Shown one piece after another: positions 7,974 to 15,500 of a stretch of DNA of 40,175 nucleotides. The notes under the pieces were generated by a model that had not been told where the DNA came from, searched no databases, and saw only the letters and a list, made by a program, of their open reading frames with translations. This DNA comes from Actinomycetes bacterium (GTDB lineage: Bacteria; Actinomycetota; Actinomycetes; Actinomycetales; Cellulomonadaceae), in the NCBI GenBank assembly GCA_023432565.1, contig JAEYUL010000057.1, positions 1 to 40,175 on the forward strand, in the 5' to 3' direction. A program made the position numbers and the translations under genes. The stretch's first letter is position 1; the number at the start of each line of letters is the position of its first letter.

Positions 7974-8031
7974 CCGGCTCAATGGTCGTGCAGGCGGTTC
8001 ATCGTCGGCGTGGGCGCGAACCTTGAGCCGG
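7974..8031. promoter_or_regulatory. Inverted repeat flanking the pilA promoter element
   Basis: Two perfect 9-bp arms (7974-7982 ccggctcaa and 8023-8031 ttgagccgg) lie 40 nt apart. The right arm overlaps the -35 octamer of the pilA element and the left arm falls just past the predicted transcription start. This is the geometry of a two-site operator or of a long hairpin. No binding protein can be named. Confidence 0.4.
7999..8026 (-). promoter_or_regulatory. Sigma-28-like promoter element upstream of pilA
   Basis: Read on the minus strand: TCAAGGTT, a 12-nt spacer, then GACGATGA. It differs from GCCGATGA of the pilT element at one base. The predicted transcription start is near 7992, about 84 nt before pilA. 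A TTGACA-like hexamer closer to the gene has no -10 partner, so this element is the better candidate. Confidence 0.5.
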
Positions 8032-8038
8032 TTAGGGC

Positions 8039-8065
8039 CCGTTCATGAGGGATTCACCCGAACGG
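8039..8065 (-). terminator. Possible hairpin after pilC
   Basis: A 6-bp stem (8039-8044 with 8060-8065) is extended by a 3-bp inner stem across a one-sided 4-nt bulge. It lies 10 nt after the pilC stop and just before the pilA promoter element. It is weak compared with the other hairpins here. Confidence 0.35.
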
Positions 8066-8074
8066 TCGCACCGA

Positions 8075-9307
8075 TCACTGGATGAGCTCGAAGACGTTGA
8101 AGATCGGCAGGTAGAGAGCCACGATCATTCCGCCCACGATGATGCCGATTCCCAGGATCATGATGGGCTCGATGAGGCTCGTGAGCTGCTCGGTGGTCGC
8201 CTCGACCTCCTGGTCGTAGAACTCCGAGATCTTCTCGAGCATCGTCTCGAGCGAACCCGAGTCCTCACCGACCGCCATCATCTGGGTCACCATCGACGGG
8301 AAGACCTCATGCTTGGCCAGGGGCCCGGTAAGGGGCTCACCGCGACGGACGGACTCCTGCACGTCCTTGATGGCCTGCTCGATGACGTAGTTGCCCGACA
8401 CCTCGCCGACGATGTCGAGCGCCTGAAGCAGCGGGACGCCCGCACCGATCATCGTGCCGAAGTTGCGCGAGAAACGGGCGATCGCGATCTTCTTGATGAG
8501 ATCGCCGAAAACGGGCAGCTTGAGCTTGAGCGGGTCGACCCGGGATTGCACCGACTCGTCGTGCTTGTGCTTGCGCCACCACGACAGGAAAGCGATCGTC
8601 GCCACGACGAGCACCGGGGAGAGCCACTTCATCACGCCGGAGAGCCACACCAGGAACAGCGTCGGCGCCGGAAGCGTTCCGCCCAGGCCGTCGAACATGT
8701 TCTTGAAGACCGGGACGATGAAGATGAGCATCACCGCGACCGCGATGATCGCGATGCAGAACACGACGACCGGATAGCTCATCGCCGACTTGATCCGGCC
8801 GCGCAGCTTGACCTCGGCCTCGTAGTTCTCGGCGACCGACACGAGCGCCTTCTCGAGGAAACCGCCGACCTCGCCGGCGCGCACGATGTTGATCATGAGC
8901 GGCGGGAAGACGTCGCGGTGCTTGGTCAGCGCGGAGGACAGCGAGCCGCCGGTCTCCACGTCGGACCGCACAGCACCCAGAACCTTGGCGAGCGGCTTGC
9001 TCTCGGTCTGCTCGGCCAGGATGGACAGCGTCCGCAGCAGCGACAGGCCCGCGGAGATCATCGTCGCCATCTGGCGCGACATCACCGCGAGATCCTTGAG
9101 CTTGACCTTCTCCTCGAAGCCCGGGATGGAGATCTCGCGCTGCAGACCGGACGTCGAGACCTCGTTGATCGAGACGGCCGCCAGCCCCATCTCACGCAAC
9201 CGGTTCGCGACCGCCGCCTGGTTGCTCGCCTCGACGCGGCCCTTGATGATCTTGCCGGTCTTGTCCCGGACCGCGTACTCGAACGTCTTGCCGCTCGTGG
9301 CCGCCAT
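8075..9307 (-). CDS. pilC: Type IV pilus inner-membrane assembly protein PilC
   Basis: A 410-residue GspF/PilC-family polytopic protein on which PilB and PilT act during pilus extension and retraction. It begins MAATSGKTFEYAVRDKTGK, the usual N-terminal fold. Two repeated GspF domains follow: the first near residues 70-195 (MSRQMATMISAGLSLLRTL; RAGEVGGFLEKAL), the second near 270-395 (FSRNFGTMIGAGVPLLQAL; GEDSGSLETMLEKI). Hydrophobic segments follow each domain, and the protein ends in a conserved LPIFNVFELI tail. The ATG overlaps the pilT stop (TGATG); longer open frames upstream are pilT shadow. Length is standard for the family. Confidence 0.97.
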   Translation of the reverse strand: MAATSGKTFEYAVRDKTGKIIKGRVEASNQAAVANRLREMGLAAVSINEVSTSGLQREISIPGFEEKVKLKDLAVMSRQMATMISAGLSLLRTLSILAEQTESKPLAKVLGAVRSDVETGGSLSSALTKHRDVFPPLMINIVRAGEVGGFLEKALVSVAENYEAEVKLRGRIKSAMSYPVVVFCIAIIAVAVMLIFIVPVFKNMFDGLGGTLPAPTLFLVWLSGVMKWLSPVLVVATIAFLSWWRKHKHDESVQSRVDPLKLKLPVFGDLIKKIAIARFSRNFGTMIGAGVPLLQALDIVGEVSGNYVIEQAIKDVQESVRRGEPLTGPLAKHEVFPSMVTQMMAVGEDSGSLETMLEKISEFYDQEVEATTEQLTSLIEPIMILGIGIIVGGMIVALYLPIFNVFELIQ

Positions 9308-11022
9308 CACAGGCCTCCGAACTGCGCGTCGGCCAACGCGGCCCCGCCCTGGGTCCCGCCCGAGAACCGACCGACGAGGCGGTTGAAGTCCTCGACGTGG
9401 TGGCACTTCTCGAGACCGACCTCGTACGAGATCGTGCCCTTCTTGACGAGCTCCGACAGATGCTGGTCCATGGTGTGCATGCCCTGCGAGGCGCCGGCCT
9501 GCATCGAGGAGTAGATCTGGTGGGTCTTGCCCTCGCGGATCAGGTTGCGCACGGCGGGAGTCGCCACGAGCACCTCGGTCGCGACCGCGCGGCCCGGGCC
9601 GTCGGCACGCTTGCACAGCGTCTGGCAGACGACGCCCTGGATGGCGCCGGCCAGCTGGGTGCGCACCTGCGACTGCTGGTGCGAGGGGAAGACGTCGATG
9701 ACACGGTCGATCGTCTGCGCGGCGTCCTGCGTGTGCAGCGTCGCGAACACCAGGTGACCGGTCTCGGCGGCGGTCAGCGCGACCGAGATGGTCTCCAGGT
9801 CACGCATCTCCCCGACCAGGATGATGTCGGGGTCCTGGCGCAGCACGTGCTTGAGCGCGTTCGCGAAGGACAGCGTGTCCGCGCCGACCTCGCGCTGGTT
9901 GACCAGGGACTTCTTGTGCCGGTGGAGGAACTCGATCGGGTCCTCGACCGTCATGATGTGGTCCTCGCGCGTGCGGTTGGCGAGGTCGATGATCGAGGCG
10001 AGAGTCGTGGACTTGCCGGAACCCGTCGGGCCGGTGACCAGGACCAGGCCACGCGGCAGGCCGGCGAAGTTCCCGACGACCGCCGGCACGCCGAGGTCCT
10101 CGAGCGGCTTGATCTCGTAGGGGATCACCCGGAACGCCGCGCCGATGGACTCACGCTGCTGGTAGATGTTCACGCGGAACCGCGCCAGCCCCCGCACGGC
10201 GTAGGAGAAGTCGAGCTCGAGGTTCGCCTCGAAGGTCTCGCGCTGCTTCTGGGTCAGGATCGAGTAGATGGTGCGGCGCAGCGGCTCGGGCGACATCTGG
10301 CCGAACCCGTCGAGCTGCTTGAGCGATCCGGAGATCCTGACCATGGGGGTCGCGCCGGTGGTCAGGTGCACGTCGGAGGCACCGAGCTCGACCATGCGGG
10401 CGAGGACCTCGTCGATCGGCAGGTCGCCCTCTTCGGCGCTCTGCGCCATCCCGACGCGGCTCGTCGTGGGGCGCTCGCGCGTCTTGCGCTGCTCCGCGGG
10501 AGCGCCGGGCGCGCCGGAAGGGGCCGCGGGCGCGGGGCTCGCCGGTCCGCTCGCGTGCGACGGGGTGGGCGTGAAGGTGGTCGCCGGTGCCGTCGGGAGC
10601 ACGCTCGTCGGTGCCGGTGTGAAGGTCGTCGGGGCACCCGGGGTGAAGCTCGCCGGGGTCGGAGCCCCGCCGGGCACGTAGCTCCCGGACGCGCTCGGCG
10701 CGACGGAGCCCTGTGCGGGCACCGCGCCGGACGCGCCGTCGGCCGGCGTGTAGGTCGGGTGCGCGGCGGTGCCTCCTGGCTGGAAGCTCGGCCTGGCGCC
10801 GAACTGGTCCCGCGCGGCCGCGACCGACGACGGAGCCGCCTGCGGCGCAGGGGCCGGGGCCGGGAGTGGGGCAGGCGCCGGAGCCCCCGTCGACTGCGAG
10901 GGGATCGGCGAGAACATCGTCTGCAGCGGCAGCGGGGCGGGCCCGGCCTGCGGACCCGCCGGCCGGTACGGCGGCAGCGGCCGTGCCTGATCACCCGCAG
11001 ACGGCTGATAGTGCTCGGTCAC
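9307..11022 (-). CDS. pilT: Type IV pilus retraction ATPase PilT with long disordered N-terminus
   Basis: A 571-residue protein. Residues from about 192 to the end form a normal PilT: an ASDVHLTTGATPMVRISG domain, Walker A GPTGSGKST (about 329), an Asp box GEMRDLETI, a His box LHTQDAAQTIDR and a C-terminal helical part. It hydrolyses ATP to retract pili, and GEMRD is the PilT-type rather than PilB-type form. The first 190 residues are a low-complexity region rich in Pro, Ala, Gly and Thr that normal PilT (about 350 residues) lacks. The GTG at 11022 is chosen because GGGAGGGG precedes it; a GTG at 11061 has no such site. A sigma-28-like element lies at 11089-11116. Confidence 0.95.
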   Translation of the reverse strand: MTEHYQPSAGDQARPLPPYRPAGPQAGPAPLPLQTMFSPIPSQSTGAPAPAPLPAPAPAPQAAPSSVAAARDQFGARPSFQPGGTAAHPTYTPADGASGAVPAQGSVAPSASGSYVPGGAPTPASFTPGAPTTFTPAPTSVLPTAPATTFTPTPSHASGPASPAPAAPSGAPGAPAEQRKTRERPTTSRVGMAQSAEEGDLPIDEVLARMVELGASDVHLTTGATPMVRISGSLKQLDGFGQMSPEPLRRTIYSILTQKQRETFEANLELDFSYAVRGLARFRVNIYQQRESIGAAFRVIPYEIKPLEDLGVPAVVGNFAGLPRGLVLVTGPTGSGKSTTLASIIDLANRTREDHIMTVEDPIEFLHRHKKSLVNQREVGADTLSFANALKHVLRQDPDIILVGEMRDLETISVALTAAETGHLVFATLHTQDAAQTIDRVIDVFPSHQQSQVRTQLAGAIQGVVCQTLCKRADGPGRAVATEVLVATPAVRNLIREGKTHQIYSSMQAGASQGMHTMDQHLSELVKKGTISYEVGLEKCHHVEDFNRLVGRFSGGTQGGAALADAQFGGL

Positions 11023-11088
11023 GTCTTTCCCCTCCCGGAACGGCGCGGCGCGCGCCTGCACGGCATCGGCAACGATGCCCTGGACCGT

Positions 11089-11116
11089 TCATCGGCCCCA
11101 GGTCGGACGGACTTGA
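11089..11116 (-). promoter_or_regulatory. Sigma-28-like promoter element upstream of pilT
   Basis: Read on the minus strand: TCAAGTCC, a 12-nt spacer, then GCCGATGA. It is the closest of the four elements to the GCCGATAA consensus in its first six bases. It lies between the pilB stop and pilT, with a predicted start near 11082. It would give pilTC a transcript independent of pilB. Confidence 0.6.
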
Positions 11117-11137
11117 GAACCGGACAACAGGCATTTG

Positions 11138-12814
11138 TCACGCGACGACGCGCAGGATCTCCTCGATCGAGGTCTGGCCCATGGCGACCTTCTGCCAGCC
11201 GTCGTTGCGCAGCGAGATCATGCCCTGCTTCACGGCGGTGCTCGCGATCTCCGCGGACGACGAGTGCGCGACGGCGTGGCGCTCGATCTCCTCGGTCACA
11301 CGCATCACCTCGTGCAGCGCGAGCCGGCCCTTGTAGCCGGTCTTCGAGCACGCCGTGCAGCCGCCCGGCCGGAACAGCTCGGGGATGGGCTCGCCGTCCA
11401 CCCACGGGAAGCGGGCCGCGAACATCTCCTCCGGGGACGGCTGGTACGGCACCTTGCACTTCGGGCACAGCCGGCGGGCCAGGCGCTGGGCGACGACGCA
11501 GTCGAGCGCCGAGCCGACGAGGAACGGCTCGATGCCCATCTCGGTCAGACGCGTGACGGCCGAGGGCGCGTCGTTGGTGTGCAGCGTCGAGAGCACGAGG
11601 TGGCCGGTGAGGGCTGCCTCGACGGCGATCTGAGCGGTTTCGTGGTCACGGATCTCACCGAGCAGCACGACGTCCGGGTCGGAGCGCAGGATCGAGCGCA
11701 GCGCCGCGGCGAACGTCAGGCCGGCCTTCGGGTTGACCTGCACCTGGTTGATGCCCGCGAGCCGGTACTCGACGGGGTCCTCGACCGTGATGACGTTGAT
11801 GTCGGGCTTGGAGACCGCGTTGAGGGTGGCGTAGAGCGTGGTCGACTTGCCCGAACCCGTCGGCCCGGTGACGAGGATCATGCCGTACGGCTTGCTGTAC
11901 GACTCCTTGTACGTCGCGTAGTTCTCCTCGAGGAACGACAGGTCGCGCAGGTCGAGGCTCGCCGTGGAGTTGTCGAGGATACGCATGACGATCTTCTCGC
12001 CCCACACGGTCGGCAGGGTCGCCACGCGGAGGTCGATCTTGCGCCCGTTGTGCACCACGGACATGCGGCCGTCCTGCGGCTTGCGCTTCTCGGCGATGTC
12101 GATGTCGCTCATGATCTTCACGCGCGAGATCACGCCACCCGTGATGTTCTTCGGCGAGCGCTGCGTCTCGTGCAGCACGCCGTCGATGCGGTAACGCACC
12201 CGCAGGTCGTGTTCGGTCGGCTCGATGTGGATGTCGGAGGCGCGGTCGGTGATCGCCTGCGTGACCAGCAGGTTCACGTACCGCACGATCGGAGCGTCGT
12301 CCTCGACGAAGTCGCCCATCTTGGCCAGGTCGGCCGCCTCGGCCTCGGCCTGGGACTCCTCGAACGCGCTGGACAGGTCTTCCATCTCGTCGTCGGCGCG
12401 CACGAACCGGTCGATGGCCCGCAGCACGTTGTCGTACGTCGCCACGACCGGCCTGACCTGCATGCCCGACACCGAGCGGACGTCGTCGACCGCCAGCACG
12501 TTGCCCGGGTCAGCGGTGGCGAGCACGAGGACCCCGTTGTCGATCGCCACCGGGAGCACGGTGTACCGCCGGCAGATGCCGCCCGGGACCATGGCCAACG
12601 CGGCGCGGTCCACCGGGTACTCGTCGAGGTCGACGAACGGCATGCCGACCTGAGCGGCGAGCGCCTGGACGAGCTGGACCTCGGTGAGCATGCCGAGCTC
12701 GACGAGGGTGCGGCCCAACGAGGAACCCGCCGTCATCTGCTCGTCCAGCGCAGACAGCAGCTGCGCCTCCGTGACCAGCCCTTCTTCGAGCAGGATCTCG
12801 CCCAGCTGCTTCAC
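11138..12814 (-). CDS. pilB: Type IV pilus extension ATPase PilB
   Basis: A 558-residue GspE/PilB ATPase that powers pilin polymerisation. The N-terminal part (about 1-150) has two MshEN-like motifs (LGEILLEEGLVTEAQL and LGRTLVELGMLTEVQL). A linker and the N2 domain DRASDIHIEP follow, then Walker A GPTGSGKST (about 317), the Asp box GEIRDHETAQIA and the His box LHTNDAPSAVTR. The zinc tetracysteine motif CPKC...CTAC that distinguishes PilB from PilT is present near residues 455-500. The GTG at 12814 is preferred: GGGAGG lies just upstream, and the predicted transcription start near 12844 leaves almost no leader for the alternative GTG at 12832. It is the first gene of the pilus locus. Confidence 0.96.
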   Translation of the reverse strand: MKQLGEILLEEGLVTEAQLLSALDEQMTAGSSLGRTLVELGMLTEVQLVQALAAQVGMPFVDLDEYPVDRAALAMVPGGICRRYTVLPVAIDNGVLVLATADPGNVLAVDDVRSVSGMQVRPVVATYDNVLRAIDRFVRADDEMEDLSSAFEESQAEAEAADLAKMGDFVEDDAPIVRYVNLLVTQAITDRASDIHIEPTEHDLRVRYRIDGVLHETQRSPKNITGGVISRVKIMSDIDIAEKRKPQDGRMSVVHNGRKIDLRVATLPTVWGEKIVMRILDNSTASLDLRDLSFLEENYATYKESYSKPYGMILVTGPTGSGKSTTLYATLNAVSKPDINVITVEDPVEYRLAGINQVQVNPKAGLTFAAALRSILRSDPDVVLLGEIRDHETAQIAVEAALTGHLVLSTLHTNDAPSAVTRLTEMGIEPFLVGSALDCVVAQRLARRLCPKCKVPYQPSPEEMFAARFPWVDGEPIPELFRPGGCTACSKTGYKGRLALHEVMRVTEEIERHAVAHSSSAEIASTAVKQGMISLRNDGWQKVAMGQTSIEEILRVVA

Positions 12815-12850
12815 GGCACCTCCCAGTGGCACACGACGGTCGTGATCGAC

Positions 12851-12878
12851 CTATCGGCAGCCACTCCCCCCGGCCTGA
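12851..12878 (-). promoter_or_regulatory. Sigma-28-like promoter element upstream of pilB
   Basis: Read on the minus strand: TCAGGCCG, a 12-nt spacer, then GCCGATAG. The eight-base CCGATAGG around the -10 part is identical in the pilM element. The predicted transcription start is near 12844, about 30 nt before the pilB GTG at 12814. As the first gene of the locus, pilB would carry the main operon promoter. Confidence 0.6.
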
Positions 12879-12883
12879 GGGCT

Positions 12884-12902
12884 ACCTGACGATCCGTCAG
12901 GT
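12884..12902. promoter_or_regulatory. Perfect palindrome next to the pilB promoter element
   Basis: Eight-bp arms (acctgacg / cgtcaggt) are separated by 3 nt. The palindrome sits 5 nt upstream of the pilB -35 octamer, in the region shared with the divergent hydrolase gene. It has the size and position of a dimeric regulator site; no regulator can be named from sequence. Confidence 0.45.
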
Positions 12903-12931
12903 GCACGGGTCGCGGACGACTCGGGCAGGCC

Positions 12932-13792
12932 GTGTGCGCACCCGGGCTCTGCCCAGTCCGCTCCCGGCCCTTTTCCAGCCGCCGCGCGTATGCTCCCGGC
13001 AACCGCAGCACCCAGGAGCCCTCCATCCGCACCTCGCCAGGCCGCATCCCCGCCGTCGTCCCCCCGCACGGCCAGCCCGCGCTCGTCCTCGAACGTCCCG
13101 AGGGCGCGTCGGTCGTCGAGGCCGCGCGCCGCATCGGGCACCCGGCACGGCCCATCGTGCTCGTGCACGGCACGCGCACGTCGTCGGCGATCTGGGCGCC
13201 GCAGGTCGCCGAGCTCGAGCGCAGCGGACACGTCGCGGTCGCGATCGACCTGCCGGGCCACGGAGCCCGGGCACACGAGCGGTTCACGCTCGAGGGCGCG
13301 CTCGATGCCGTCGACGCCGCGGTCGCGTCCTGCTCGTCTCCCCCGTTGCTCGTCGGGCTCTCGCTCGGCGGGTACGTCAGCATCGCCTACGCGGGACGGC
13401 ACGAGGACCGTGTCGCGGGCGTCGTCGCGGCGGGATGCTCGACGCAGACGCGCGGGTCGCTGCTGCGCGCCTACAGCCGCATCTCGACCGTCGTCACGCG
13501 CGCCCTGCGGATCGGCGGCGGCACGTGGCACGTCGTCACCGACATGCTCCACGCCCTGTCCTCGTACTCCCCGCTGGCCGACCTGCGACGCCTGTCGCTG
13601 CCGGTGTGGCTCGTCAACGGCAGCCGCGACCCGCTGCGCCTCGAGGAGCGGCGCTACCTGCGCGCGAACGCCGGCGCACGCCTCACGGTCGTGCCCGGCG
13701 CCGGGCACGACGTCAACACGCACGCGCCCGACGCCTTCAACCAGGTCCTGCTGGGCGCACTCCGGGAGCTCGGGACGCCCAGCCCGCGCTGA
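12932..13792 (+). CDS. Alpha/beta-fold hydrolase
   Basis: A protein of up to 286 residues of the alpha/beta hydrolase superfamily, divergent from pilB. It shows the oxyanion segment IVLVHGTRTSS (about residues 75-85), the nucleophile elbow GLSLGGY with catalytic Ser, an acid candidate in NGSRDPL (about 228-234) and the catalytic His in PGAGHDV (about 255-261). The substrate cannot be told from sequence; esterase, lipase-like or C-C hydrolase activities are all possible. No signal peptide is visible. The start is uncertain. GTG at 12932 is the only standard in-frame start, but its first 30 residues are unconvincing, and an AGGAG sits 6 nt before an in-frame ATC at 13025. Its 3' end faces pyk across a shared hairpin. 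Confidence 0.85.
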   Translation: MCAPGLCPVRSRPFSSRRAYAPGNRSTQEPSIRTSPGRIPAVVPPHGQPALVLERPEGASVVEAARRIGHPARPIVLVHGTRTSSAIWAPQVAELERSGHVAVAIDLPGHGARAHERFTLEGALDAVDAAVASCSSPPLLVGLSLGGYVSIAYAGRHEDRVAGVVAAGCSTQTRGSLLRAYSRISTVVTRALRIGGGTWHVVTDMLHALSSYSPLADLRRLSLPVWLVNGSRDPLRLEERRYLRANAGARLTVVPGAGHDVNTHAPDAFNQVLLGALRELGTPSPR

Positions 13793-13941
13793 CCGCCACG
13801 CGCCGTCGGGACCACCTCGGCGCCGTGCCGACCGGCACTCGTCGCCTCCGGCGCGGACCGCGCACCGCCCGCCCGCGCACCGCGCGGACCGACGAGCTCC
13901 CGCACCCGAGCGGCTGACCTGCGGCCGGTCGCCACGGACGA

Positions 13942-13982
13942 CGACGGCCCCCGCCGGTCGCGTGGACCGGCGGGGGCCGTCG
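13942..13982. terminator. Bidirectional terminator between the hydrolase gene and pyk
   Basis: A perfect 18-bp stem (13942-13959 with 13965-13982) with a 5-nt loop, nearly all G-C. It lies 12 nt after the pyk stop codon and 150 nt after the convergent hydrolase gene, so it can end both transcripts. I see nothing coding in 13793-13941. Confidence 0.85.
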
Positions 13983-13993
13983 AGGTGAGGACG

Positions 13994-15421
13994 TCAGGCG
14001 ATGCGCTCGGAGTCGACGCCGATCTTGTGCACGACGATCGAGTTGGTCGAGCCGACCACCCCGACCGGGGCACCCGAGACGACCACGACGTAGTCGCCGA
14101 CCTCGGCCAGGCCGTTGGCCCGCAGCGTCTTGTCGACCTGGTCGACCATCTCGTCGGTGCTGGAGACCGTCGGGACCTGGTACGTCTGCACGCCCCAGCT
14201 CAGCGACAGGACGTTGCGCACCGACTCCACCGGCGTGAACGCCAGCAGCGGGATCGGCGAGCGCAGGCGAGACATGCGGCGAGCCGAGTCGCCGGACTGC
14301 GTGAACGTCACGAGGTACTTCACGCCGATCCGCTCGCCGATCTCGGCCGCGGCGCGCGTGATGGCACCGCCACGCGTGTGCGGCGTCGAGCCGAGCGGCG
14401 CGATGCGCTCGCGACCGAGCTGCTCGGTGGCCTCGATGATCCGCGCCATCGTGCGCACGGTCTCGATCGGGAAGTCGCCGACGCTGGTCTCGCCCGAGAG
14501 CATGACCGCGTCCGCGCCGTCAAGCACAGCGTTCGCGCAGTCGGACGCCTCCGCACGGGTCGGACGCGGGTTCGTCGTCATCGACTCGAGCACCTGGGTG
14601 GCGACGATCACCGGCTTGGCGTTCCGACGCGCGAGCTCGACCGCACGCTTCTGGACGAGCGGGACCTGCTCGAGCGGAAGCTCCACGCCGAGGTCGCCGC
14701 GCGCCACCATGATGCCGTCGAACGCCTGGACGATCTCCGCCAGGTTCTCGACCGCCTGCGGCTTCTCGATCTTGGCGACGACCGGGACGACCCGGCCCTC
14801 CTCCTCCATGATCTGACGCACACGGTCGTAGTCCGACGCCGAGCGCACGAACGACAGCGCGATGAAGTCGCAGCCCTGCGCGAGACCCCAGCGCAGGTCG
14901 GCCTCGTCCTTGTCGCTCATGGCCGGCACGGAGACGGCCACGCCCGGCAGGTTCAGGCCCTTGTTGTTCGAGACGGTGCCCGGGACCTCGACGCGCGTGA
15001 CGACGTCGTTGCCGACGACCTCGATGACGCGCACGAGGACCTTGCCGTCGTCGATCAGGATCGGGTCGCCCGGCTTCACGTCACCCGTGAGGCCCTTGAA
15101 CGTCGTGGACACACGGTCCTTGGTGCCGTCGATGTCGTCGACCGTGATGGTGAACGTGTCACCGACCGCGAGGTCGTGCTTGCCCTCGATGAACCGGCCG
15201 AGCCGGATCTTCGGACCCTGGAGGTCGACGAGGACGGCGACCGAGCGGCCCGACGCCTGGGCGGCAGCCCGGACGTTCTTGATGACCTTGGCGTGCTCCT
15301 CGGGCTCGCCGTGGCTCCGGTTGATGCGCGCGACATCCATCCCGGCGTCGACCAGCGCCTGGATCATGTCGAGCGACTCCGTCGCCGGGCCGAGGGTGCA
15401 GACGATCTTTGCTCTACGCAT
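13994..15421 (-). CDS. pyk: Pyruvate kinase
   Basis: A 475-residue enzyme of glycolysis that transfers phosphate from phosphoenolpyruvate to ADP. It starts MRRAKIVCTLGPATES. The metal- and substrate-binding segments VAKIEKPQAVENL and MVARGDLGVELP are present, as is the ATQVLESM...NPRPTRAE stretch (about residues 285-310). A full C-terminal effector domain follows, so allosteric control is likely. The GPKIR motif has Lys where K+-dependent enzymes have Glu, which in the family predicts independence from potassium. The usual N-F-S-H-G motif reads N-R-S-H-G here. The ATG at 15421 was chosen by alignment with the family start; a longer in-frame extension is not family-like. The gene is 79 nt downstream of gltD in the same direction. 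Confidence 0.97.
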   Translation of the reverse strand: MRRAKIVCTLGPATESLDMIQALVDAGMDVARINRSHGEPEEHAKVIKNVRAAAQASGRSVAVLVDLQGPKIRLGRFIEGKHDLAVGDTFTITVDDIDGTKDRVSTTFKGLTGDVKPGDPILIDDGKVLVRVIEVVGNDVVTRVEVPGTVSNNKGLNLPGVAVSVPAMSDKDEADLRWGLAQGCDFIALSFVRSASDYDRVRQIMEEEGRVVPVVAKIEKPQAVENLAEIVQAFDGIMVARGDLGVELPLEQVPLVQKRAVELARRNAKPVIVATQVLESMTTNPRPTRAEASDCANAVLDGADAVMLSGETSVGDFPIETVRTMARIIEATEQLGRERIAPLGSTPHTRGGAITRAAAEIGERIGVKYLVTFTQSGDSARRMSRLRSPIPLLAFTPVESVRNVLSLSWGVQTYQVPTVSSTDEMVDQVDKTLRANGLAEVGDYVVVVSGAPVGVVGSTNSIVVHKIGVDSERIA

Positions 15422-15500
15422 GAAGGCGAGCCTATGCCTTTCGTTCATTTCTGCTCGGGTCCGAACGTCCCGTCGGACCACCCTGGCCCGCGGGTAGTGG

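Noticed and set aside
12990..13988. A plus-strand frame of 332 codons starting with ATG at the hydrolase locus
   Set aside because: It is a Ser/Arg-rich shadow; the catalytic triad motifs of the hydrolase are in the other frame.
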